Positions 31,541-39,450 of a stretch of DNA of 64,000 bases are shown here, in pieces (within the stretch, counting starts at the first letter, position 1; each line of letters starts with the position of its first letter). Both the position numbers and the translations under genes were made by a program. Below the pieces are notes generated by a model. That model did not search any database and was not told the origin of the DNA. It worked only from the letters and a program-made list of their open reading frames with translations. The stretch is from Paracoccus gahaiensis (GTDB lineage Bacteria; Pseudomonadota; Alphaproteobacteria; Rhodobacterales; Rhodobacteraceae), in contig NZ_SUNI01000001.1 in the NCBI RefSeq assembly GCF_005048225.1, positions 124,001 to 188,000 on the forward strand, in the 5' to 3' direction.

Positions 31541-32697
31541 GCGAATTCCTTGAGAAGCGGACGCTCGGGCAGGCAGCGGAAGGCCGTGCGCAGCGGAATG
31601 GGGGGCTTGCCGGTCACGATGCGCAACCGGTCGGCATTGGTCAGGGTGCTGGCATAGAACCGCTCGATCAGCCCCTCGGGCATGCGGTAGAAACGTTGCA
31701 GCAGGGTATAGCGCCGCTCGGGCGCGCAGCCCCGGAACAGCATGCGGTTCAACAGCCGCAGGAAGCGGTCCTGCCGCGCGCGGTCCAGCGCGAAATCGCG
31801 CAGGGCGGGGCGCAGGCGGTCGGTGGTCAGGGGGCCGGGCAGGGCGGCCACCATATCGGCCACCCGCGCGGCATAGGGCAGCGAATAGCCTGTGACCGGA
31901 TGGAAGAACCCCGCCCTCAGCCCCACGGGCACCGCGCCCGAGGCGTGATCGTCCCAGAAGCCCTGCGCGTCATGGGCCAGCGCGATGGGCAGGATGCCGC
32001 GCTCGCGCCGCATCTCGGTGCCGGTCCAGCCCTTGTCCCGGGCGTAATCATGCGAGGCCTGCGCCAGGGCCGCGTCATCCAGATCGCCGCCATCGGAATA
32101 GCGCGTGTCCTCGATCAGGATGCGCGTGGGCGAGAAGGGCAAGAGGTAGATGAATCGATAGCCGTCCTGCTGCGGCACGGTCGCGTCCATGATCAGCGGG
32201 CGGGTGACGCCATGGGGGGCATCCGTCTCGATCTCGATGCCGACGAATTTCTGGAAGCCCACCGCCAGATGGTGCGAGGGTTCCGCGCCCCGCGCGTCGA
32301 TCACGCAGGGCGCCTCGATCCGGGTGCCGTCCGTCAAAGTCGCGCCTGCCGCGTCCAGCGCGGCGATGTCGCTGGACCAACGTACCCGAGCGCCCGCCGC
32401 CTGCACCGCGGCCAGCAGCGCGGTATCTTCCAGCGAGCCATAGCCCGCCCGCATCCGCCGCGCATGTTCGGGAAAGCGGACCTGCTGGTCGGACCAGCTG
32501 GCACGTCGCAGGGGCCGCAGCCGGGTCAGCCAGTCGGACGACAGGTCGGTGTCGTGGCAGGACCAGGTATGCCGGTCCACCGGCCCCGCCGCGCGGTCCA
32601 GCAGCAGCACCTGCAGGTCGGGCCGGGCGGCGCGGACGGCCAGCGCGATCAGCCCGCCCGCAAGCCCGGCGCCCGCCACCACAAGATCAGGGGTCAT
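31537..32697 (-). CDS. crtY: Lycopene beta-cyclase
   Basis: 386 residues, the usual length of CrtY. It closes both ends of lycopene to give beta-carotene. N-terminal nucleotide-binding motif VVAGAGLAGGLIALAVR, then LLLDRAAGPVDRHTWSCHD, and the FYLPFSPTR-like LLPFSPTRILIEDTRYS region typical of the family. ATG at 32697 is chosen over longer frames because the family begins with this motif. Overlaps crtZ and crtI by 4 bp each. Confidence 0.96.
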   Translation of the reverse strand: MTPDLVVAGAGLAGGLIALAVRAARPDLQVLLLDRAAGPVDRHTWSCHDTDLSSDWLTRLRPLRRASWSDQQVRFPEHARRMRAGYGSLEDTALLAAVQAAGARVRWSSDIAALDAAGATLTDGTRIEAPCVIDARGAEPSHHLAVGFQKFVGIEIETDAPHGVTRPLIMDATVPQQDGYRFIYLLPFSPTRILIEDTRYSDGGDLDDAALAQASHDYARDKGWTGTEMRRERGILPIALAHDAQGFWDDHASGAVPVGLRAGFFHPVTGYSLPYAARVADMVAALPGPLTTDRLRPALRDFALDRARQDRFLRLLNRMLFRGCAPERRYTLLQRFYRMPEGLIERFYASTLTNADRLRIVTGKPPIPLRTAFRCLPERPLLKEFA

Positions 32698-33197
32698 GCA
32701 GCGGGTCCGCGATTGCGGGGCTGGGTCTCGGCGCGCAGCACGCCCGTGGATTTCAGGTCCTGCTTCAGCTTGTCGACCGGCGGCGCATAGATGAAGCCGA
32801 AGCTGACGCATTTGTCCCGCCCCTCGACCGCGTGATGCAGCCGGTGGGCCTGATACAGCCGCCGGGCATAGCCGCGCCGGGGCACATAGCGGAAGGGCCA
32901 GCGCTGATGGACCAGCCCGTCATGCAGCACGAAATAGATCAGCCCATAGACGGTCATGCCAAGCGCGATCCACCAGAGGACCGGCGCCCAGATCCAGCCC
33001 ACGGTGAACAGGATCGTGGCGATCACCGCGAAGACCAGACCGTAGAGGTCGTTCTTCTCCAGCGCGTGGTCATGCTCCTCGTGATGGGACTTGTGCCAGC
33101 CCCAGCCCAGGGGGCCGTGCATGATCCAGCGGTGGACGGAATAGGCGGTCAGCTCCATCACCAGGACGGTCGCCACGACGATCAGGAAGTTGGTCAT
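32694..33197 (-). CDS. crtZ: Beta-carotene 3-hydroxylase
   Basis: 167 residues, a membrane-bound di-iron hydroxylase that adds 3-OH to beta-ionone rings. The histidine clusters are HRWIMH (near 21), HKSHHEEH (near 34), HDGLVH (near 104) and HRLHHAVEG (near 126). The N-terminus TNFLIVVATVLVMELTAYSV is a membrane helix. It is close to the well-known Paracoccus CrtZ. The C-terminal tail after KSTGVLRAE differs from the version I remember. Confidence 0.96.
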   Translation of the reverse strand: MTNFLIVVATVLVMELTAYSVHRWIMHGPLGWGWHKSHHEEHDHALEKNDLYGLVFAVIATILFTVGWIWAPVLWWIALGMTVYGLIYFVLHDGLVHQRWPFRYVPRRGYARRLYQAHRLHHAVEGRDKCVSFGFIYAPPVDKLKQDLKSTGVLRAETQPRNRGPAA

Positions 33198-33940
33198 GGG
33201 CGGGGGCCTTTCATGTCTGTGACGGTCTTGCGGGTGCTGGGCAGGCGCCACCACGGCACCGTCGGATAGAGGTGATGCTCGTGGTGATAGCCGCCGAAAT
33301 GGAAGCAGGTCAGCAGCGACAGCGGATCGCTGATGCGCGAGGACCGGGCATTGTGGCGGTCGGGGAAATGATCATGCCCCGGACGGTGCGGCAGCCAGGT
33401 GCCGAAGACGAACAACTGCATGGACGCCAGGATCGAGGGCAGGGGCCAGAACACCACATACATCCAGCGATCCCCCAGGATCAGCGCATAGGTGGTGACG
33501 ATGACGGGCAGGATCAGCCCCTCGCGCCAGCCGAAATAGGTGCCGATGAAGCGGGCATACCAGCGGACCGGGCCACCATGGTCGAAATCCGGATCGTCGT
33601 CGGTGCCGGCATGGCGGTGATGGGCCATGTGCTTGACGATCATCTTGCGCCACGAGAACCCCGCATAAAGCCACAGGACCAGCGAGCCGATCGCCGCATT
33701 GGCGCGCGGGCGCCCCGGCACGACGGCGCCGTGCATGGCATCATGGGCGATGATGAACAGCCCCACCGACAGCCAGGTCAGGCCCATGAAGTTCAGCGCC
33801 GCGATCACCGGATGGGCGGCGGCGTCCAGGAACCACAGCGCATGGATGTGCAGCGCCAGCCAGGCCAGGATGATCCCGCCCGCCAGCATCAGGTTGGGGA
33901 GGGTCAGGTGGTCGGTCCTGTTCAGCGGTCGGTCGGTCAT
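33194..33940 (-). CDS. crtW: Beta-carotene 4-ketolase (bacterial CrtW type)
   Basis: 248 residues. It adds the 4-keto groups, which with CrtZ gives astaxanthin. Histidine motifs of the membrane fatty-acid-desaturase-like fold: HDAMHG (near 66), HMAHHRHAGTDDDPD (near 105) and HFGGYHHEHHLYP (near 213). Four hydrophobic segments. The N-terminal 15 residues and the C-terminal end (RKTVTDMKGPRP) differ from the Paracoccus sequence I recall. The start is 30 bp downstream of idi and the stop overlaps crtZ. Confidence 0.96.
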   Translation of the reverse strand: MTDRPLNRTDHLTLPNLMLAGGIILAWLALHIHALWFLDAAAHPVIAALNFMGLTWLSVGLFIIAHDAMHGAVVPGRPRANAAIGSLVLWLYAGFSWRKMIVKHMAHHRHAGTDDDPDFDHGGPVRWYARFIGTYFGWREGLILPVIVTTYALILGDRWMYVVFWPLPSILASMQLFVFGTWLPHRPGHDHFPDRHNARSSRISDPLSLLTCFHFGGYHHEHHLYPTVPWWRLPSTRKTVTDMKGPRP

Positions 33941-33970
33941 GCTGGATCCTCGGCCCGGTACGCGGGCAGG

Positions 33971-35050
33971 CTACGCCGATGGGTCGGGCTTTTCCATCCC
34001 TGCTGATTGCGACCAAAAGCCGCCAGGCGGGGACAGAAGCGGCGCCCGGCGCAGGGCCGCCAGATCGGCCGATCCGGTGCAGAACATTGCGATGCGCAGC
34101 TGCGCGATCACGTCGCCCAGATGCTGGACCAGCGCCTCGGCGCTGTCGCGGGCGGCGGGCAGGGCGCGCGCCGCCTGCCCGGCCAGATCCGCGCCAAGCC
34201 GGATCGCGCGCGCCACATCCAGCCCGTGCCGCACCCCGCCCGAGCCGATCAGCACCCCGCCCGGCCGCATCAGGGGCGCCACCCCCCGCAGCGCCGTCGT
34301 GGTGGGGATCCCCCAGTCATGGAAGGGCGCGGCCAGCGCCTGCAGCCGCTCCGGGCCCCGCTCGGCCTCGACCCGCGCCCAGCTGGTCCCGCCCGCGCCT
34401 GCGACGTCCAGGATGGTGACCCCGGCCTCGATCAGCCGCCGGGCGAGCGGGGCGGAGAGGCCCGCGCCGACCTCCTTGACGCCCAGGGGGACGGGCAGGG
34501 CCGTCGCCAGTGCCGCGATGCGCGCCAGAAGGCCCGAGAAGTCGCGGTCGCCGCCCTCCTGGATCGCCTCCTGCAGCGGGTTCAGGTGCAAAATCAGCGC
34601 GTCGGCGCCGATCATGTCCACCGCCCGCTGCGCCTCGTCCAGGCCGAAGCCATAGTTCAGCTGCACCGCACCGATATTGCCCAGGATCGGGATCTGCGGC
34701 GCGATCGCCCGCAGGCTGGCCCCCAGGCCCCCCGCGCCGCCCGCCTCGACCGCGATGCGCTGCGAGCCGACCGAGAGGGCCAGCCCCAGATGCGCGCAGG
34801 CCTCGGCGATGTGGCGGTTGATGCGCTCGGCCTCGTCCGGCCCCCCGGTCATGGCCGAGACCAGCAGCGGCGCCGCCATGTCCCGTCCCAGAAACCGCGT
34901 GCGGCAGTCGACGGCCGCCATGTCCAGCTCGGGCAGCGCCTGATGCAGGAAGCGCACCCGGTCGAAGCCGCTGTCCAGCCCCTGCTGTTCGCCACGCCCC
35001 TCGGCCACGATGCGCAGATGGTCCGACTTGCGGCGCGAGATCTCGGTCAT
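33971..35050 (-). CDS. fni: Type 2 isopentenyl diphosphate isomerase (FMN dependent)
   Basis: 359 residues. It interconverts IPP and DMAPP, feeding crtE. Type 2 landmarks: RKSDHLRIV at the N-terminus, FLGRDMAAPLLVSAMTGG, the FMN-binding LSVGSQRIAVE, ILGNIGAVQLNYGFG, ALILHLNPLQEAIQEGG, GVKEVGAGLS and VLIGSGGVRHGLDVARAI. It is the first gene of the carotenoid operon. ATG at 35050 fits the family start. The 238-bp gap to tRNA-Ser should contain the operon promoter, which I cannot pin down. Confidence 0.94.
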   Translation of the reverse strand: MTEISRRKSDHLRIVAEGRGEQQGLDSGFDRVRFLHQALPELDMAAVDCRTRFLGRDMAAPLLVSAMTGGPDEAERINRHIAEACAHLGLALSVGSQRIAVEAGGAGGLGASLRAIAPQIPILGNIGAVQLNYGFGLDEAQRAVDMIGADALILHLNPLQEAIQEGGDRDFSGLLARIAALATALPVPLGVKEVGAGLSAPLARRLIEAGVTILDVAGAGGTSWARVEAERGPERLQALAAPFHDWGIPTTTALRGVAPLMRPGGVLIGSGGVRHGLDVARAIRLGADLAGQAARALPAARDSAEALVQHLGDVIAQLRIAMFCTGSADLAALRRAPLLSPPGGFWSQSAGMEKPDPSA

Positions 35051-35288
35051 GAGGGGCCATCCGGTTCTGGGGCAGGGCTGTCGTCCCGACCCTGTCCCGG
35101 TTCGGCCCGGGATGCCAGAGGGACGAACTGCCACATCCCCGATCCGCAGGCGGAATGGTCGCGCATGTCCTTGGCGCTTGGCTGAAAAGCACCGCCGGAT
35201 CGGGATCCAGCGACGAAGCCCGGAGACCCCCCGGGATCATGGGAAAAACCCCTTGCCCCCCTTTCCCGATCTCCCTATAGGGGTCGGC

Positions 35289-35378
35289 GGAGATGTGGCC
35301 GAGTGGTCGAAGGCACGCCCCTGCTAAGGGCGCAGGCCCGAAAGGGTCTCGAGGGTTCGAATCCCTTCGTCTCCGCCA
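35289..35378 (+). tRNA. tRNA-Ser (anticodon GCT)
   Basis: 90 nt with a full cloverleaf: acceptor GGAGATG pairs with CGTCTCC (one T-G wobble), the anticodon loop is CTGCTAA, the long variable arm expected of tRNA-Ser is present, and the CCA end is encoded. Its 3' end is the integration target of the adjacent element. Confidence 0.97.
35365..35378 (+). repeat. attL core (3' end of tRNA-Ser)
   Basis: CTTCGTCTCCGCCA, identical to 52815-52828. It is the T-arm/acceptor end of tRNA-Ser, so the tRNA stays intact after integration. Confidence 0.85.
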
Positions 35379-35491
35379 ATTACCTTTGTAAGGCATTGTT
35401 TTCGCTCTACTTTATGGGCGTGCATTTATTTGTCCCCCCGCGCATCCCCCCAGCGAACGTAGGAAGATGCGGGAAGTTTTGGGAAGCTGGA

Positions 35492-35728
35492 TCAGCCCGA
35501 TGCGGCGTTCGGCTTGAGTTTCCATTCCACGGAATGCAATTCCTCCAGTTGCCGCGCGTCCTCTTTTATCGCTCGGATCAAGGCGAGGATGCCGTTGGCA
35601 AGTGGTTCGTTCTTGCAGAGGGCTGGATACTCGGTAGCGACCTCATACAGGATCTCCGCGAACCCCTGCATGCGCGCAATGTGCATATCGGTGGCGTTGT
35701 GGGCGTCATGCCAATCGGGTGTGTTCAT
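35492..35728 (-). CDS. Small protein of unknown function near attL
   Basis: 78 residues, mostly helical in look (HIARMQGFAEILYEVATEYP, LALIRAIKEDARQLEELHSV). Its start overlaps the stop of the upstream small gene by 4 bp (ATGA), which supports both being real and co-translated. No family recognised. It is the leftmost gene of the element. Confidence 0.6.
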   Translation of the reverse strand: MNTPDWHDAHNATDMHIARMQGFAEILYEVATEYPALCKNEPLANGILALIRAIKEDARQLEELHSVEWKLKPNAASG

Positions 35729-35997
35729 TTCCGGCCCTCCACATAGTCGAAGATCTCGATATCATTGACCAAACGGCTGGCGCGGTCGATCAGGGTTTCG
35801 AACATAGCAGGCATCGAGTTGGACGCGGGCGACAGGTCGGTCTTGAGCGTTTCATGTAGCTCGGCCACGCCCTGCGCAAATGCGTGCAAGAACACCGCGT
35901 CACGGTGGATATCGTTCAGGGGACGGGCCTTGATGCCGGGGTGCAGGGAAGGACTTTGCCCAGACATGCCGGGGGTGTTATGGCAAGTATCAGCCAT
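35725..35997 (-). CDS. Small protein of unknown function
   Basis: 90 residues, helical with DAVFLHAFAQGVAELHETLK and MFETLIDRASRLVNDIEIF. No known domain. It is divergent from the ribbon-helix-helix-like gene at 36093, with a 95-bp intergenic region that should hold both promoters. Together with the next gene it forms a two-gene unit, possibly regulatory or accessory. Confidence 0.6.
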   Translation of the reverse strand: MADTCHNTPGMSGQSPSLHPGIKARPLNDIHRDAVFLHAFAQGVAELHETLKTDLSPASNSMPAMFETLIDRASRLVNDIEIFDYVEGRK

Positions 35998-36092
35998 TGC
36001 TCGATCTCCTATAGGATCGGGTTTCGGTTAGGCCGCGCGTGGTGCTGTAACACCGTGCGTGGCTGCTTGCTTTGTTAGCAATTGTTTGATAC

Positions 36093-36296
36093 ATGCCGAG
36101 GAAGGGATCTGTCAACAGGAAAGTGCTAGCATTGTCAGTAGAACGCGAAACCCGCTCCGCGCCTCTTGGGCTGCGCATCCTGCCGTCAGTGAAGGCTGCG
36201 CTTGAAGCCGCTGCCCGCGAAGACAACAGATCAACTGCGTCGATGGCAGAGTTAATTCTTACAACCTACCTACGCGAAAAGGGGTTTCTCAAATGA
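36093..36296 (+). CDS. Ribbon-helix-helix-like DNA-binding protein
   Basis: 67 residues. A basic N-terminus, then LSVERETRSAPLGLRILPSVKAALEAAAREDNRSTASMAELIL, which has the strand-helix-helix pattern of Arc/CopG regulators. It is the only clear transcription-factor-like gene at the left end and is a candidate controller of the divergent 35725-35997 promoter and of itself. It overlaps the next gene by 4 bp. The fold assignment is by eye. Confidence 0.65.
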   Translation: MPRKGSVNRKVLALSVERETRSAPLGLRILPSVKAALEAAAREDNRSTASMAELILTTYLREKGFLK

Positions 36297-36517
36297 ACAC
36301 TGATCTTGTCGACCTTCCGCTTAGCTGTTCATCTTGCGGGGCTGACCCGCTTCAAGTTGCGGTTTCTGATCCAGTCTCTGACGATAGCGATGCCACATGC
36401 GCAGACTGTGGCGCGCAGCTAGGACGATTTGGAGACCTTAAAGCGCAGGGGATGGATGCCCTCAAGGCTGCGGTTGAGAAAGCTGGAATAGAAGCATTCA
36501 AGGGCATCAAGTTCTGA
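36293..36517 (+). CDS. Small zinc-ribbon protein
   Basis: 74 residues with two CxxC pairs, CSSCG and CADCG, about 27 residues apart, giving a probable four-cysteine zinc site, followed by a helical tail (GMDALKAAVEKAGIEAFKG). Similar tiny putative zinc-binding proteins occur in many prophages. Translation is coupled to the preceding ribbon-helix-helix-like gene through ATGA. Function unknown. Confidence 0.7.
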   Translation: MNTDLVDLPLSCSSCGADPLQVAVSDPVSDDSDATCADCGAQLGRFGDLKAQGMDALKAAVEKAGIEAFKGIKF

Positions 36518-36550
36518 AAGTGAAGTTATTGTGCCCGCACATTAAACGCA

Positions 36551-36910
36551 TCACCCGCCCATAAGAGCGTCGAACAGCCCCGCCGATAGCGGCGTGCTGG
36601 ACACCATAGGCGCGGCTGGCGTTCCCGATGCCTGCCCTGCCATCTGCTTCCCCGCGTGCCTCATCCACACATCGTCCAGCGCCATGATGATCTCGGCATG
36701 ATGCGGGGGGATGGGGCGGCGGCTTACCTGCACATAGGCAGCCATTGCCTCCCAGGTGATCGGGTTCGGGCCGTGCTGGTGATAGGACCGCGCGCGGGAC
36801 AGGTGCAGGAAGGCATCGAAGATATCCCCGCCCGCATCCGGCATCCGATACTTCTTGCCCTGCAGCATGGCTTCCAGCGTGGCGCACAGCATCTTCTCAA
36901 GGCGGGCCAT
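36551..36910 (-). CDS. Phage protein of unknown function following the tape measure
   Basis: 119 residues from ATG 36910 (a GTG at 36913 is possible). Recognisable stretch ITWEAMAAYVQVSRRPIPPHHAEIIMALDDVWM, a pattern seen in small proteins of prophage tail regions. The start overlaps the tape-measure stop (TGATG). No adhesin, baseplate or lysis motif. It is the last leftward gene of the structural run. Confidence 0.7.
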   Translation of the reverse strand: MARLEKMLCATLEAMLQGKKYRMPDAGGDIFDAFLHLSRARSYHQHGPNPITWEAMAAYVQVSRRPIPPHHAEIIMALDDVWMRHAGKQMAGQASGTPAAPMVSSTPLSAGLFDALMGG

Positions 36911-39441
36911 CACCAGCGGTCCCTCGGGTTGCGAATTGATTTATGAACCATGTCGGGGATCCCCTTCCGGAACTGGTGAAGACCTCGCTGGACCCCACCA
37001 GCAACCCGCTGGTCCACGAAGGTTTGCAGGTTGCCGTTGTTATCGAAGCTGTTCGTCACGTGCACTTGCACGTCCACCGCCTGCTTACCGCCGCCACCCC
37101 CGGATGACACGCCCACAGCCCCGCCGTTGGCATAGCCCCTCAAGGCGCCTTGGTGGATGCTGTCGAGGTTGCGGACCCCGAGGCGCTGGACGGCTGCCGC
37201 GCTCATCACATACTCGCCACGGTGAACGATGCCTGCCGGGTCATACTTGCCACCTGCGCCGGTAAAGCCGCCCGCCGCATATCCGGGGTTCAGCAACCCA
37301 CCAAGCAACCCACTTGCAGCCCCGATGCCGGGCAGCCCCATCAGGCCCTTCATCATCTGCGCCTTGGCGATCTCGGCCACCAGTTGCAGCATCGCATCCT
37401 TGGCGGACATGGACCCGTCGATGATCGATCCGAACATGTCTTCCAGCGCCTGCTTGCCGCGTTCGGACTGTTCCTGGATCTGCTTCATCTTTTCCGCCGC
37501 CGCTTCGGCCTCCAGCCCCGCTGTGACGTAGCTCTGGGCCAGTTGGTCGATCTCGGCTGTCAGTTCCGGGGTGATGGCCTTCCCGGCCTCCTGGGCGGCG
37601 TGTAGCAGCTCTGCGCGGGTGCGGGCGTATTCCAGGGCATCGCCATAGTCTTCGCCGCTTTGGGCCACCACGATCAAGGATGCGGCCTCAGCCTCAAGGG
37701 CCAGGGTGCGGTCGCGGATGGCCTCGGCCTCGCGCTGGTATTCGTCCAGCTTCTCCTTGCCCCCGGACGCGCCCTTGCCGCCCTTCGCACCGCCACCACC
37801 GCGACCTGCTCGCCCCGCTTCCCGGCGTGCGTCCTCTGCCGCCAAGGCTGCGCTGGCGAAGTCGGTGGCCTGCTGTTCGGTCAGGGATGCGCCGCTTTCA
37901 CCTGCCCGTTCCCGGACGGACTCGATCTCGCGTTGCAGCCGCAGTTGCTCGGCGCTTGCGCTGTTGCGGGCCGTCTCTGACTGCGTGAAGCCCTCAGACG
38001 CGGCGCGCTGTGCCTCCAGGCTTTCGAGGCTGGCCGCCTCTGCCGCATGACGGTCGCGCATGGTCTGCCCGGCCTGCTGGTCAGGTGCCACGCCTGCCGC
38101 ACGTGCCAGTGCCGCGCCCATGCTGTTTGCAAGGCTGATGATGCCGCCGATGACCCCGCCAAGGCGTTCCAGCTGGCTGATGACCCCGGAGAACTGCACC
38201 CGATCGCTGGCGTCGAGCTGGCTGAATGCGCTTGAGGCAGCGTCCTCGATCTCGCCAAGCTGCGCGGTGAAGTCCTCGCCCGACACTTCCCCCTCGCGGA
38301 AGGCTTCGACCAGCGTCTGCATTTCACTGTAGGCCGTGCGCAGGATGTCTGCGGCATCGTCATAGCCCAGGCTGTCCATCTTGCTGATGGCGTCGATCAG
38401 GGCCATGCCGGAGCGGTCGGCTTCCTCCGAGAGGGCCATGTATTGCTGGTTCAGGACGCCCAGGCTTTCGGCGTTCTCATCCACCATGTCGCGGTTCTGC
38501 GCGAGGCTGTCATAGAGTTCATCCCCCAAGATCGCCCGGCCCTGGTCCTCGCTGTCGAACAGATGGTCGAGGCGGTCGCGGAAGTCGGCCATTTCTGCCC
38601 CGGCAGCCACGACTTCGACCACCATGCGCTTGGCGAAGTTGCCTGCGGTGCTGGTGAGCTGGGCAAACTTCCGGTCGATCTCCTCGGCCTTGCGGATCAG
38701 CTCGTCATCCAGCACGGCGCCGGTTTCATGGGCGCGGTCGATGGTGGCCTGCAAGGCGCCTTCACCTTGGCCCAGCATCTGAATGAACTGCTCGCCACCC
38801 GTGCCGCCGAAGATCTCATCTGCAATGCGGATCTGCGCGGCCTTATCCAGCCCCTCAAGCCTGCCCATGATCTCCAGCATCAGGGCAGAGGGGTCTTTCA
38901 GCTTGGTCTTCAGGCTATCGGCACTAAGGCCCAAGCGGGTGAAGGCATCCGCCCCCGATCCCTTGCCGGTGGTGATGAACTCGTCTGCGCGCAGGGACAG
39001 TTCCTTGAAGCCGTCCACCAGGGCATCGACGCTGACCCGGTTCTGATCGGCCACGAACCTCCATTCCTGGAAGGACTGCGCCGACATGCCAGCCCGCTTC
39101 GCCTCGTCGCCAAGCTCGGCCATGCTGCGGACGGTGTTTGAGATGCTGCCGGTGACGCCTGCGAACAGGCCCACCGCTGCGCCGGCCACCAGCCCGCCCG
39201 CCATGGATGCGGCCAAGGTGCCGATGCGCCCCGTGGTCGAGGCGATGGCGCGGTTGATCGAGCCGGTCGAGCGGATCATGTCCGCTTCCATCTGCCGGGT
39301 TGCCGACCGGGAATTGCGGGACAAGCCCTGATAGGTCCTGGTGCCGCGCTGTTCGGCCTGCCGCATCCGGCGCTCGAACTCGGTCACGCGGGCTTCCAGC
39401 ATTACCACCAGGCGCTCGTCGGCTCCCACTGCTACGTTCAT
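36910..39441 (-). CDS. Phage tail tape-measure protein
   Basis: 843 residues. Long, mostly helical and alanine-rich, with a hydrophobic stretch near residues 70-100 (RIGTLAASMAGGLVAGAAVG), a glycine-rich linker around residues 545-565 and the tape-measure C-terminus YAAGGFTGAGGKYDPAGIVH followed by RGEYVMSAAAVQRLG. The length would set a modest tail. GGAGG lies just before the ATG. It is the only long tail gene in the element; the tail tip and fibres that normally follow are missing. Confidence 0.92.
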   Translation of the reverse strand: MNVAVGADERLVVMLEARVTEFERRMRQAEQRGTRTYQGLSRNSRSATRQMEADMIRSTGSINRAIASTTGRIGTLAASMAGGLVAGAAVGLFAGVTGSISNTVRSMAELGDEAKRAGMSAQSFQEWRFVADQNRVSVDALVDGFKELSLRADEFITTGKGSGADAFTRLGLSADSLKTKLKDPSALMLEIMGRLEGLDKAAQIRIADEIFGGTGGEQFIQMLGQGEGALQATIDRAHETGAVLDDELIRKAEEIDRKFAQLTSTAGNFAKRMVVEVVAAGAEMADFRDRLDHLFDSEDQGRAILGDELYDSLAQNRDMVDENAESLGVLNQQYMALSEEADRSGMALIDAISKMDSLGYDDAADILRTAYSEMQTLVEAFREGEVSGEDFTAQLGEIEDAASSAFSQLDASDRVQFSGVISQLERLGGVIGGIISLANSMGAALARAAGVAPDQQAGQTMRDRHAAEAASLESLEAQRAASEGFTQSETARNSASAEQLRLQREIESVRERAGESGASLTEQQATDFASAALAAEDARREAGRAGRGGGGAKGGKGASGGKEKLDEYQREAEAIRDRTLALEAEAASLIVVAQSGEDYGDALEYARTRAELLHAAQEAGKAITPELTAEIDQLAQSYVTAGLEAEAAAEKMKQIQEQSERGKQALEDMFGSIIDGSMSAKDAMLQLVAEIAKAQMMKGLMGLPGIGAASGLLGGLLNPGYAAGGFTGAGGKYDPAGIVHRGEYVMSAAAVQRLGVRNLDSIHQGALRGYANGGAVGVSSGGGGGKQAVDVQVHVTNSFDNNGNLQTFVDQRVAGGVQRGLHQFRKGIPDMVHKSIRNPRDRW

Positions 39442-39450
39442 CGTCGCCTC

